From: Mycolicibacterium neoaurum ATCC 25795
Lineage (GTDB): Bacteria; Actinomycetota; Actinomycetes; Mycobacteriales; Mycobacteriaceae
NCBI RefSeq assembly: GCF_000691525.1
Contig: NZ_JMDW01000010.1
Location: 124,001-188,000, forward strand
Direction of reading: 5' to 3'
Length of the DNA stretch: 64,000 nt
In this document: in pieces, positions 18,797-27,288 of the stretch
How the letters are laid out: each line of letters opens with the position of its first letter
How positions within the stretch are numbered: the stretch's first letter is position 1
Notes under the pieces: model-generated
What the model saw: the letters and a program-made list of their open reading frames with translations, nothing else
Told to the model about the DNA's origin: nothing
The model's database searches: none
Made by a program: the position numbers and the translations under genes

Positions 18797-19807
18797 ATGA
18801 TCGAACTCACCGACGTGACCAAGGTGTACGGACACGGAGAGCAGCACACGGTGGTTCTGGATCGGATCAACTTCCGTGTCGGCGCAGGAGAGATCCTCGC
18901 CGTCGTGGGACCCAGCGGCGCCGGGAAAAGCACACTCGCACAATGCATCAATCTGCTCACGCCACCCAGCTCGGGGTCCGTGGTCGTCAACGGTGAGGAT
19001 CTGACCACCCTGTCGGCGGGCAAGCTGCGGGTGGCGCGACGTCGGATCGGTACGATCTTCCAGTCGTCCGGACTGCTGGAACGGCGCACCGCGGCCGAGA
19101 ACGTCGCACTACCGCTGGACTACCTGGGCGTCACCCCTGCTGAATCCAAACAGCGGGTCGCTGAGCTGCTCGACCGGGTCGGTCTTTCCGAACGGGCCCA
19201 GCACTATCCGTTCCAGCTCTCGGGCGGACAACGTCAACGTGTCGGCATCGCCCGTGCGCTGGCGCTGCGCCCGACGGTGCTGTTGTCGGATGAGGCCACC
19301 GCAGGTCTGGACCCAACCACCACGCAATCGGTGGTGGATCTGCTTCGCGAGCTGCGCGACGACCTCAACCTGTCGATCGTCTTCATCACCCATGAAATGG
19401 ATACGGTGCTCAAGGTCGCGGACTCGGCAGCACGGCTCGAGCAGGGTCGGATCACCGAAACCGGCTCCCTCGTCGAACTCTTGACCGATCCGGAGTCCCG
19501 GCTCGGCGCGGAGCTGCGGCCGAGTGGGTTGGCCGCCTCCCCCGGCGCGGATCAGCATGTATGGCGCGTCGTCTACGACCGGCCTGATGTGCCCGCGGAC
19601 TGGATCAGCCGGGCCACCGCCGATCTGGGCGTCCCGCTGGCCGTGCTCAGCGCATCCGTCCAGGTGGTGGGCGGGGTGACCATCGGCACCGCGACCCTGG
19701 GCATCCCCGGCGAGGTGAGCGGCGAGGTGGTCAGCGTGTTGAGCCGGCACGGCCTGGCGGCCACCACCGACAGCGGTGCCGAACGGACCCTGGAAGGCGT
19801 GGCATGA
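18797..19807 (+). CDS. MetN-like ABC transporter ATP-binding protein
   Basis: ATPase of 336 residues of the methionine-type importer. Seen: Walker A GPSGAGKST near 37-45, LSGGQRQRVGIARALA, Walker B VLLSDEAT, H-loop THEMD, and a C-terminal NIL-like domain from about 255 (VWRVVYDRPDVPADWISRATADLG) that in MetN gives substrate feedback inhibition. ATG 18797 begins the conserved MIELTDVTKVYG. Its stop overlaps the metI-like start by four bases (ATGA). Partner binding protein is the divergent metQ-like gene. Confidence 0.92.
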   Translation: MIELTDVTKVYGHGEQHTVVLDRINFRVGAGEILAVVGPSGAGKSTLAQCINLLTPPSSGSVVVNGEDLTTLSAGKLRVARRRIGTIFQSSGLLERRTAAENVALPLDYLGVTPAESKQRVAELLDRVGLSERAQHYPFQLSGGQRQRVGIARALALRPTVLLSDEATAGLDPTTTQSVVDLLRELRDDLNLSIVFITHEMDTVLKVADSAARLEQGRITETGSLVELLTDPESRLGAELRPSGLAASPGADQHVWRVVYDRPDVPADWISRATADLGVPLAVLSASVQVVGGVTIGTATLGIPGEVSGEVVSVLSRHGLAATTDSGAERTLEGVA

Positions 19808-20514
19808 GCGAGTCACTGCTGGCCAGTTCCAAGGTGCCGGTCAATGAGCTTCCCGCACTGCTGTTTCCGGCGTTGCTGGACACCCTGATCATGGTCGGCA
19901 TCGTCATGTCGATCGTGGTGGCCGTCGGTATCCCACTGGGCGCACTCATCCATAATCTGGCTCCCGGCGGGCTGTTCGAGAATCCATCCCTGCACACGAC
20001 GCTGAGCTGGGTCATCAGCATCGGTAGGTCACTGCCGTTCCTGATCCTGATGGCGGCGATCATGCCGGTCACCCGATTCATCACCGGCACCAATATCGGC
20101 ATCCCCGCCGCGGTGGTCCCGATGTCGTTGGCCGGTATCGCCTTCTTCACCCGCATCGTGGAGAACTCGCTGCGCTCGGTTCCGCCGGCGCTGGTACAGG
20201 TGGCGCGGGCCTCGGGCGGATCACGGTTGCAGGTCATCCGTTCAGCGCAACTCGCTGAGGCGGTGCCGTCCATCATCGGCGGGCTGACCATCAACATCAT
20301 CGCGATGATCGAGTACTCGGCGATCGCCGGGACGATCGGCGCCGGCGGTATCGGCTACGTCGCCGTCACCTACGGCTATCAGCGTTTCGATCAGGGAGTC
20401 ATGCTGGCCACCATCGTCATCCTGGTGATCACCGTTGCCGTGGTGCAACTCGGCGGCGATGCGCTGGTGCGGTACACCACCCCGCACCAGCGCGCGCGGG
20501 CCTCGGTGTACTGA
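19804..20514 (+). CDS. MetI-like ABC transporter permease
   Basis: Permease of 236 residues with about five membrane helices and the BPD-transport coupling loop (ALVQVARASGGSRLQVIRSAQLAEA, the EAA-like motif) near 135-160. ISWVISIGRSLPFLILM and the closing GAGGIGYVAVTYGYQRFD are typical of MetI. Start overlaps metN by four bases. A YaeQ-like gene follows 28 bases later. Confidence 0.92.
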   Translation: MSESLLASSKVPVNELPALLFPALLDTLIMVGIVMSIVVAVGIPLGALIHNLAPGGLFENPSLHTTLSWVISIGRSLPFLILMAAIMPVTRFITGTNIGIPAAVVPMSLAGIAFFTRIVENSLRSVPPALVQVARASGGSRLQVIRSAQLAEAVPSIIGGLTINIIAMIEYSAIAGTIGAGGIGYVAVTYGYQRFDQGVMLATIVILVITVAVVQLGGDALVRYTTPHQRARASVY

Positions 20515-20542
20515 TCGGCCACACCGTGATGGACACTACGGT

Positions 20543-21094
20543 GTGGCTCTTTCCGCAACGGTGTTCAAGGTCGAACTCGGTGTCTCCGACGTCGATCATG
20601 GTTATTACGCCGATCACACGCTGACCGTGGCGCGCCATCCCAGTGAGAACGATGAACGGATGGTGGTGCGTCTGCTGGCGTACGGGCTGCGCGCACACCG
20701 ACTCGCCGATATCGATGGTGAACTGGTCTTCGGCCCTGGTCTGTCCACCCCCGGCGTGCCGGATTTGAGACTCGCGGACTACACGGGTCGGATCCGGGAG
20801 TGGATCAACGTCGGCCAGCCCGACGAACGAGTACTGGGCAAGGCTGCCGGCCAGGCCGACGAGGTGCTGCTGTTCCCGTTCGCCGCCGGCGTGGCCACCT
20901 GGTGGCGCACCTTGGGCACCAAGGTGGCGGGGCTGGCGAACCTATCGGTGGTGCAGATTCCGCACGCACCCGTGCAGCAGCTCGCCCAGACCGTCGAGCG
21001 GCGGGTCGCCGCGCAGGTGATGGTGATGGAGGGTGAGGTCACGATGACCGTTGGTGGCGTCGATGCCACCTTCACCCCGGTGCCGCTGCAGTGA
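20543..21094 (+). CDS. YaeQ-family protein
   Basis: Protein of 183 residues resembling E. coli YaeQ, which has a restriction-endonuclease-like fold. Seen: LTVARHPSENDERMVVRLLAYGL and ADYTGRIREWINVGQPDERVLGKAAGQADEVLLFPF, close to the E. coli pattern (LARHPSETQERM...LGLPDERRIKKA). GTG 20543 is chosen because the protein then starts VALSATVFKVEL like the family. Function unknown; suppression of RfaH loss in E. coli has been discussed and disputed. Position after metI suggests co-transcription but no obvious functional link. Confidence 0.88.
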   Translation: MALSATVFKVELGVSDVDHGYYADHTLTVARHPSENDERMVVRLLAYGLRAHRLADIDGELVFGPGLSTPGVPDLRLADYTGRIREWINVGQPDERVLGKAAGQADEVLLFPFAAGVATWWRTLGTKVAGLANLSVVQIPHAPVQQLAQTVERRVAAQVMVMEGEVTMTVGGVDATFTPVPLQ

Positions 21095-21127
21095 CGCCCG
21101 CACCGACCACGATTGTCGTCGGCAGGA

Positions 21128-22579
21128 TTACCGGCCCCTGGTCGGCTGCGCCGACACCGATCCCGACGAGGACGGGACCGTCGAGGGTCGGTCGATGACC
21201 GTCGAATTCCTCCCGCCCACGCGGTAACTGGCGCCCCGGTGCTCCTCGGGCAGCCGATCACCCCGGCCGAGCAACTTGTGGCGCAGTGTGCCCGGAGCAT
21301 ACGCCTCTTGGTAGGCGCCTCGGGCGGTCAGCACCGGCACCACGTGGTCGATGAAATCGGCGAACGAACCCGGTGTCACGGCGTAGGCGAGATTGAAACC
21401 GTCGACATCGGTCTCCTGTACCCACTCCTGCAACTCATCGGCCACCCGCTCGCCGGATCCCACGAAACGTGGACCGATCCCGCCGATCTTCCCCCACTCC
21501 GCGATGTCACGAATCGCCCACTCGCGGCCATCAGGATCGGCGGACTGGAATGCGGCCACCGCGGACAGGATGGCGTTGGAGTCGACGTTGCCGACGGGTT
21601 CGTCGAGGCCGTAGCGGGCGAGGTCCACACCCATCCAGCCCGACATGAAGGTAAGCGCCCCCTCGGCATCCGCATACGACAGGTACTCGGCGTGCTTGGC
21701 GTGCGCCTCCTCGTCGGTGGCCGCGGTGATGACGGTCGAGAGGTTGAAGATCTTCACCCCGTAGGGATCCCGGCCCGCGAGTTCCAACTCGCGTCGGATG
21801 GTGGTCACGTTCTCACGCAGGATCGCCTTGGTGGGCGCCGCGGTGAAGATGGCCTCGGCGTTCTCGGCGGCGAAGCGCACACCACGCGGTGACGCGCCGG
21901 CCTGGAAGATGACCGGGGTGCGCTGCGGTGACGGTTCGGAAAGGTGGATTCCCGGAACGCTGAAATGTGTTCCGTCATGGCCGATGTGGTGCACCTTGGC
22001 CGGATCGGTGAAAACCCCGTTGACCGTGTCGCGGACGACGGCGTCGTCCTCCCAGGAACCTTCCCAGAGCTTGTAGAGCACCTCCAGGTACTCGTCGGCA
22101 TGGTCGTAGCGGGCGTCGTGTGCGGGCTGATCGGTCTGGCCCATGTTGCGTGCCGCTGCCGGAAGGTAACCGGTGACGACGTTCCAGCCGACCCGGCCCC
22201 CGGTGAGGTGGTCCAGGGTGCTGATGCGCCGCGCGAACGGATACGGGTGCTCGAATCCGGTGCCCGTGGTCACCCCGAAGCCCAGGTTCTCGGTGACCAG
22301 CGCCATGGCGGACACCAGCAGCAGTGGATCGTTGACCGGCACCTGGGCGGCCTGGCGCACGGCCGATTCGTCGCCGGCTCCGTAGACGTCGTAGGTGCCC
22401 AGCACATCGGCAAGGAACAGGCCGTCGAAGCGACCTCGCTCGAGCAACGTTGCCAGCTCCGTCCAGTAGCGGAGGTCCTTGTATCGCCAGGACTGGTCCT
22501 CGGGGTGCTTCCAGAGTCCCGGGGACTGGTGGGCGACGCAGTTCATGTCGAAGGCGTTGAAGCGGATCACACGTGTCAC
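21128..22579 (-). CDS. LLM-class FMN-dependent monooxygenase (NtaA/SnaA/DszA type), copy 2
   Basis: Protein of 483 residues, same family as the gene at 16386-17747. Seen: IRFNAFDMNCVAHQSPGLWKHPEDQSWRY, a start very like DszA/SnaA, LFLADVLGTYDVY, GRVGWNVVTGYLPAAARNMG, SEPSPQRTPVIFQAGASPRG. GTG 22579 is chosen so that the protein begins VTRVIRFNAF; the longer frame to 22663 is not conserved-looking and runs over the next gene start. It converges on the yaeQ-like gene. Needs a separate flavin reductase, which is not in this window. The DszA-like N-terminus points to an organosulfur substrate (inference). Confidence 0.9.
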   Translation of the reverse strand: MTRVIRFNAFDMNCVAHQSPGLWKHPEDQSWRYKDLRYWTELATLLERGRFDGLFLADVLGTYDVYGAGDESAVRQAAQVPVNDPLLLVSAMALVTENLGFGVTTGTGFEHPYPFARRISTLDHLTGGRVGWNVVTGYLPAAARNMGQTDQPAHDARYDHADEYLEVLYKLWEGSWEDDAVVRDTVNGVFTDPAKVHHIGHDGTHFSVPGIHLSEPSPQRTPVIFQAGASPRGVRFAAENAEAIFTAAPTKAILRENVTTIRRELELAGRDPYGVKIFNLSTVITAATDEEAHAKHAEYLSYADAEGALTFMSGWMGVDLARYGLDEPVGNVDSNAILSAVAAFQSADPDGREWAIRDIAEWGKIGGIGPRFVGSGERVADELQEWVQETDVDGFNLAYAVTPGSFADFIDHVVPVLTARGAYQEAYAPGTLRHKLLGRGDRLPEEHRGASYRVGGRNSTVIDRPSTVPSSSGSVSAQPTRGR

Positions 22580-22656
22580 CTGGTCAGCCTGTCGGCGGGG
22601 TCCCGCCCTGTCAGCGGTTGTGTTCAGCGCGATTCTCAAGGCCGTACCCTGGGCCG

Positions 22657-23262
22657 GTGGCACGTGAGATCAATCATGCGGCGTGGTCTCTTGCGATCAC
22701 CTGCGGTGTGGCGCTGGCAGCTGCCGGATGCGGCTCCCCGACCGTGATCGATACCGGCGAACCCTGGACGCCGGCGCAAACGGCCTCGCCGACACCGGAA
22801 TTGCCTGCGCATCGCACAAATCACCAACTCGCCGATGCTGCCGAGTTCTATGTTTCCGGGCCGGGACAGAAGGCCTATCACTTCACCACCCCGAGCGGAC
22901 GATGGCAGTGCGCGATCGTCCCGCACACATCGGCAGGATGCCAGCCGACCGGTGGATCCGCGCTGTCGATCACCGGCGCGCCCGAGGAAGTTCCCGGGCC
23001 GGACGGTGAGCCGACATCGCCCAACACCGTGCTGATCGACCGACACGGCGATGCCCAGTTCGTGATGGCAGATCCGGACTCCTACACCGTCACCCCGGGC
23101 CCGGCGGCGACGCTGTCGTTCGGACAGGTGCTGATGGTCGCGGGATTCCGCTGCAACGTGCAGGAGGCCACCGGTATCTCGTGCGGCAGCGAGACCAGCG
23201 CACGGGGATTCACCTTCTCCGCCGACGGCTACCTGCCGGTGTACACCGATGTCGCCCACTGA
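22657..23262 (+). CDS. Putative lipoprotein of unknown function
   Basis: Protein of 201 residues. GTG 22657 gives a short charged start, a hydrophobic stretch and the lipobox LAAAGC at about residues 22-27, so it should be lipid-modified and held at the outer face of the membrane. The mature part has a Thr/Pro-rich linker followed by a domain with four Cys (WQCAIV, AGCQP, FRCNV, SCGS), probably two disulfides. Mycobacterial genomes hold many such small lipoproteins; I do not recognise a function. It is divergent from the monooxygenase gene, their starts being 77 bases apart. Confidence 0.8.
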   Translation: MAREINHAAWSLAITCGVALAAAGCGSPTVIDTGEPWTPAQTASPTPELPAHRTNHQLADAAEFYVSGPGQKAYHFTTPSGRWQCAIVPHTSAGCQPTGGSALSITGAPEEVPGPDGEPTSPNTVLIDRHGDAQFVMADPDSYTVTPGPAATLSFGQVLMVAGFRCNVQEATGISCGSETSARGFTFSADGYLPVYTDVAH

Positions 23263-23284
23263 GTCCTGAGCCCGCCGTGTCACG

Positions 23285-24430
23285 ATGACCGGCATGACCG
23301 ATGTGCACCCGTTCCGGATCGACGTCAGCGACCAGGCACTGCAGGACCTGCACCGACGGCTGACCGAGACACGGTGGCCCGATCCCGAATGCGTGGACGA
23401 CTGGAGCCAGGGCATCCCGCTGGCCTATACCCGCGAACTGGCCGCCTACTGGGCCGACGGCTACGACTGGCGGGCGCGCGAACGGGCACTGAACCGCTTC
23501 GCGCAGTTCCGCAGTGTCATCGACGGCTTGGACATCCATTTCATCCACCAGCGCTCGCCGCACGCCGACGCGCTGCCGTTGATCATCACCCACGGGTGGC
23601 CCGGATCGATCGTCGAATTCGCCAAGATCATCGAACCGCTGACAGATCCCACCGCCCACGGCGGCCGCGCCGAGGACGCCTTCCACGTGGTGTGTCCGTC
23701 GCTGCCGGGTTACGGATTCTCTGGTAAGCCCACCACCACCGGCTGGGGAGTCGAGCGCATCGCGCTGGCCTGGGATGCCCTGATGCAGCGCCTCGGCTAC
23801 CCGACCTATGGAGCCCAGGGTGGTGACTGGGGCGCGGCGGTCACCACTCAGATCGGACGAAACGGGCTGGGCTGCACTGCGATTCATACCAATATGGCCA
23901 TCGGCAAGCCAACCGAGGCCAGCCTGGCCAACCCGTCCGAGGACGACCAGCGGGCATTCGCCGCGATGAAGCACTACCGGAAGTGGGAATCCGGGTACTC
24001 CAAGCAGCAGTCGACAAGACCGCAGACCATTGGCTATGGCCTCGTCGACTCACCGGTGGCGTTGCTGGCCTGGATCGTCGAGAAGTTCTGGTCCTGGAGC
24101 GATTGCGACGGGCACCCCGAGAACGTCTTCAGTCGCGACGAACTGCTCGACAACGTGATGCTGTACTGGATAGGTGGCACCGGCGCCTCCGCAGCGCGAC
24201 TGTACTGGGAGAGCTTCGCCGCGTTCGGGCCGCGCGAGCCGGTCAGGGTGCCCACCGGCGTCGCCGAATTCCCCAAGGAGATTCTGCGTTCGCCGCGGGC
24301 GTGGTGCGAGGCGCACTACAACATCACCCGGTGGACAACGATGCCGCGCGGCGGCCACTTCGCCGCCTTCGAACAGCCCGAACTGCTCGTCGAGGACGTC
24401 CGCGCCTTCTTCAGGACCGTGCGCGGCTGA
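23285..24430 (+). CDS. Epoxide hydrolase family protein (EHN plus alpha/beta-hydrolase)
   Basis: Protein of 381 residues. The N-terminal EHN domain (about 5-115; FRIDVSDQALQDLHRRLTETRWP, GYDWRARERALNRF) is followed by an alpha/beta-hydrolase fold: HGWPGS oxyanion-hole motif near 100, nucleophile Asp in AQGGDWGAAVT near 182 and the catalytic His in GGHFAAFEQPE near 360. This is the microsomal-type epoxide hydrolase architecture; in mycobacteria these act on lipid or xenobiotic epoxides, or on other esters. Start may be ATG 23285 or 23294. The gene end overlaps the end of the convergent NCS1 permease gene by 20 bases. Confidence 0.9.
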   Translation: MTGMTDVHPFRIDVSDQALQDLHRRLTETRWPDPECVDDWSQGIPLAYTRELAAYWADGYDWRARERALNRFAQFRSVIDGLDIHFIHQRSPHADALPLIITHGWPGSIVEFAKIIEPLTDPTAHGGRAEDAFHVVCPSLPGYGFSGKPTTTGWGVERIALAWDALMQRLGYPTYGAQGGDWGAAVTTQIGRNGLGCTAIHTNMAIGKPTEASLANPSEDDQRAFAAMKHYRKWESGYSKQQSTRPQTIGYGLVDSPVALLAWIVEKFWSWSDCDGHPENVFSRDELLDNVMLYWIGGTGASAARLYWESFAAFGPREPVRVPTGVAEFPKEILRSPRAWCEAHYNITRWTTMPRGGHFAAFEQPELLVEDVRAFFRTVRG

Positions 24431-25874
24431 GATACCGGTAGCTGCCGTACAGCACCGCCGCGACCGCGAAGTTCACGAAGTAGGCGATATCGGCGCCGTG
24501 CCAGGCGGTCGCGACCGGACCGGCGATGAGGGTCGTGTTCATGAAGGGGATGGCCGCGGCGTAGGAGATGACGAACACGGCCACCGCGGCGATCGCGTCG
24601 CTTCGCGTGGTCCGGGCGGCTGCCACGTCGACGAAGGCGCCCGCTGACCGTGTGCGCAGGACCCAGTCGATGCCGATCACGGCAACGAAGGCCGGGATCC
24701 AGTAGCCGATCAGCAGCAACACATCGAGAAATCGCGTGGCCGTGTCCGCCGCCTGCAACCACAGGATCAGGAAGAAGGCGCATACGGTGACCAGGACCGC
24801 AGAGATGGGACGCCGTACCCGTACCCCGAGGGTCTGCAGCGCGAGCGATCCGGAGTAGTCGTTCATGACCCCGGAACCCACCGACGCCAAGGCGATGACG
24901 AGCAGGGCGACCGCGCCCAACGCGCCACCACCCATGACATCGCGCACGCCCTCGGCGGTGTGATCGCCGAGTACGCCGGCCGCGGCGATACCGATGCCCT
25001 GCACGAAGACGTAGGCGAGCACCATGCCCGCGAAGGTGTAGCCGAACACCCGCTTTTTCGACGACTCGACCGGCAGATACCGGCTGAAGTCCGCCGCGTA
25101 GCTGGCCCACGAGATCGTCAGGCTGAGCGCGATGGTCACCTCCATGACGAACGCGCCCACGAGGTCGGCACCAGAGAGCGTCGTCGGAGTGATGATCTGG
25201 TGTCCGTGCACCAGGTTGATCGCGAAGACCACGAACATGGCGAACAGCACCACCGTCAGCACCGCCTGCAGCCGGTGGATGAGCTCATAGCCGATGAATC
25301 CGACGGCACCTTGCACGGCCAGCACGATCAACACCGCGATCCAGAACGGGATGTCCAGCAGCAGCGCCAGCGCCTGGCCGCCGAACAATCCGACCAGGGC
25401 GTCCCAGGCGATCGAGGACAGCCACTGCAGCGCGGCGGGCACGGCCACCCCGGATCCGAATGCCAACCGCGCGCCGGGCAGCTGGGCGGTTCCGGTGCGC
25501 GGGCCCCAGGTCGACAGATGCGCCACCACGAGACCGCCCAGTACGGTGCCGATGACCATCGCCAGCAGACCCAACCAGAACCCGAGGCCGAGCAGAATCG
25601 CCAAGGTTCCGGTGAAGACGCCGGTCATGTTCACCTGCGGGGCGAACCACACCGTGAAGAGGCGGGCCGGCGAACCATATCGCTTGTCCGGCGCCACTGG
25701 GGCGATGCCGTGCGTCTCCACCGACAGATCCCCGACACCGCTGGGTGACCGACCGCTGAACGAGGGTGAGGTCAGCGATCGATTCGTGGTCGGAGTGGCC
25801 CCCGCACTGTTGCCGGTCATGGCAGTATTCGACCACGCCGCGTCCGCCACCAGGCGACGGCCCGATTCCGACAC
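24411..25874 (-). CDS. NCS1-family nucleobase/hydantoin-type permease
   Basis: Membrane protein of 487 residues with about twelve helices. VETHGIAPVAPDKRYGSPARLFTVWFAPQVN is the typical beginning of NCS1 cytosine/purine and related permeases; WASYAADFSRYLP and the conserved Asn/Asp of the core are present. It should import a purine, pyrimidine, hydantoin or thiamine-like compound by cation symport. Start is uncertain: GTG 25874 or ATG 25820, both before the conserved part. It is divergent from the polyamine operon. Substrate cannot be told from sequence. Confidence 0.87.
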   Translation of the reverse strand: MSESGRRLVADAAWSNTAMTGNSAGATPTTNRSLTSPSFSGRSPSGVGDLSVETHGIAPVAPDKRYGSPARLFTVWFAPQVNMTGVFTGTLAILLGLGFWLGLLAMVIGTVLGGLVVAHLSTWGPRTGTAQLPGARLAFGSGVAVPAALQWLSSIAWDALVGLFGGQALALLLDIPFWIAVLIVLAVQGAVGFIGYELIHRLQAVLTVVLFAMFVVFAINLVHGHQIITPTTLSGADLVGAFVMEVTIALSLTISWASYAADFSRYLPVESSKKRVFGYTFAGMVLAYVFVQGIGIAAAGVLGDHTAEGVRDVMGGGALGAVALLVIALASVGSGVMNDYSGSLALQTLGVRVRRPISAVLVTVCAFFLILWLQAADTATRFLDVLLLIGYWIPAFVAVIGIDWVLRTRSAGAFVDVAAARTTRSDAIAAVAVFVISYAAAIPFMNTTLIAGPVATAWHGADIAYFVNFAVAAVLYGSYRYLSRARS

Positions 25875-25901
25875 CGATGGCCGTCAACCCATCAGCGCAG
25901 C

Positions 25902-25967
25902 GGAATCTGACCTCCTGCGCCGTGCAACCTATGGAATCCATTGTCGGAATGTAAATTCGTTGCGGAA
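25902..25967. promoter_or_regulatory. Promoter region of the pot operon with repeated GGAAT motifs
   Basis: Four GGAAT motifs stand at 25902, 25933, 25946 and 25963 on the + strand; the last three are 13-17 bases apart and CGGAATG-TAAATTCG forms a weak dyad. This AT-richer patch lies between the divergent permease gene and the polyamine ATPase gene and probably holds promoter and regulator sites. No named consensus fits. Confidence 0.3.
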
Positions 25968-26022
25968 TCGCTTGCGAAGGTCAGTGTGATGGGCGATTGT
26001 TGACCTACCGACCGCAATGCTG

Positions 26023-26028
26023 AGGAGG
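26023..26028 (+). promoter_or_regulatory. Shine-Dalgarno AGGAGG that points to a CTG start
   Basis: A perfect AGGAGG seven bases before CTG 26036. No ATG, GTG or TTG lies in frame between the upstream TGA (26021-26023) and GTG 26129, which is inside the conserved first strand of the ATPase, so this site decides the start. Confidence 0.7.
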
Positions 26029-26035
26029 CCCAGTC

Positions 26036-27244
26036 CTGTCCGGTACAGACACCACCGCCGCGGACCCTGACACTGGCGAGGGCGGAGCAACGCTGCGCAA
26101 GGGCGAGCCCGTCATCGAGATCGACCACGTGGTCAAGCGCTTCGACGACTACGTCGCCGTCGCCGACGCGGACTTCACGATCGCCTCTGGCGAGTTCTTC
26201 TCGATGCTGGGCCCATCTGGCTGCGGCAAGACCACGACACTGCGCATGATCGCCGGCTTCGAGACCCCCACCGAGGGCGCGATCAGGCTCGAGGGTGTCG
26301 ACGTCTCGAAGGTTCCGCCGCACAAGCGCAACGTCAACACCGTCTTCCAGCACTACGCCCTGTTCCCGCACATGACGGTCTGGGACAACATCGCCTACGG
26401 TCCGCGCAGCATGAAGCTGGACAAGACCAAGGGCAAAGGGGAGATCTCCCGGCGCGTCGACGAGATCATCGAGATCGTCCGGCTCACCGATTTCGCCAAA
26501 CGCAAACCGGCCCAACTCTCCGGCGGTCAGCAACAGCGCGTCGCGCTGGCCCGCGCGCTGGTCAACTATCCGAGCGCTCTGTTGCTCGACGAGCCACTCG
26601 GCGCGCTGGACCTCAAACTGCGCCACGCCATGCAATTCGAGCTCAAACGCATCCAGCGTGAAATCGGGATCACCTTCATCTACGTCACCCATGACCAGGA
26701 GGAGGCCCTGACGATGAGTGACCGCATCGCGGTCATGAACGCGGGAAACGTCGAGCAGATCGGGACACCCGCCGACATCTACGACCGCCCGGCCACGGTA
26801 TTCGTCGCAGGTTTCATCGGCCAGGCCAACCTGTGGGCAGGCCGTCAGACAGGTCGGGTCAACCGCGACCACGTGGAGATCGAGGTGCTCGGCACCCGAC
26901 TGAAATCGCGGCCGGGCGAGACGGCCATCGAATCCGGCGGTCACGCCACGCTGATGATCCGTCCGGAACGGGTACGGGTATCGGCCGACGAACCAACCGG
27001 TGACCTCGCCGTCATCCGGGGCACCGTGCGCGATCTGACGTTCCAGGGTCCGGTGGTGCGGTTGGCCGTAGCGGCGCCCGATGACTCGACCATCGTTGCG
27101 CACGTCGGTCCCGAACAGGATCTGCCGATGCTGCGCCCCGGAGACCCGGTGTATGTCAGCTGGTCCCCGGAAGCGTCCCTGGTTCTGCCCGCCGCCGACA
27201 TCCCCACCACCGAGGATCTCGAAGAGATGCTCGACGAATCCTGA
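26036..27244 (+). CDS. potA: Spermidine/putrescine-type ABC ATPase, probable CTG start
   Basis: ATPase of 402 residues. Seen: [21 protein letters not shown], Walker [45 protein letters not shown], Walker [25 protein letters not shown], then a TOBE domain from about 300 ([10 protein letters not shown]...[15 protein letters not shown]), as in PotA. The only standard in-frame start, GTG 26129, would remove the first strand, so translation probably starts at CTG 26036 behind AGGAGG; CTG 26093 is a weaker alternative. First gene of a four-gene operon with potD-, potB- and potC-like genes at gaps of 44, 34 and -4 bases. Polyamine is the usual substrate, but related systems carry other amines. Confidence 0.88.
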   Translation: MSGTDTTAADPDTGEGGATLRKGEPVIEIDHVVKRFDDYVAVADADFTIASGEFFSMLGPSGCGKTTTLRMIAGFETPTEGAIRLEGVDVSKVPPHKRNVNTVFQHYALFPHMTVWDNIAYGPRSMKLDKTKGKGEISRRVDEIIEIVRLTDFAKRKPAQLSGGQQQRVALARALVNYPSALLLDEPLGALDLKLRHAMQFELKRIQREIGITFIYVTHDQEEALTMSDRIAVMNAGNVEQIGTPADIYDRPATVFVAGFIGQANLWAGRQTGRVNRDHVEIEVLGTRLKSRPGETAIESGGHATLMIRPERVRVSADEPTGDLAVIRGTVRDLTFQGPVVRLAVAAPDDSTIVAHVGPEQDLPMLRPGDPVYVSWSPEASLVLPAADIPTTEDLEEMLDES

Positions 27245-27288
27245 ACCTGCGGGTTCACCGTCCTCCCCTCCCCGACGAAAGGCCAAGC

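Noticed and set aside
25911..26035. Small gene in the permease-potA gap
   Set aside because: No frame with both ribosome site and length; the gap looks regulatory.
25892..27286. 464-codon minus-strand frame over potA
   Set aside because: Antisense shadow of a well-supported ABC ATPase.
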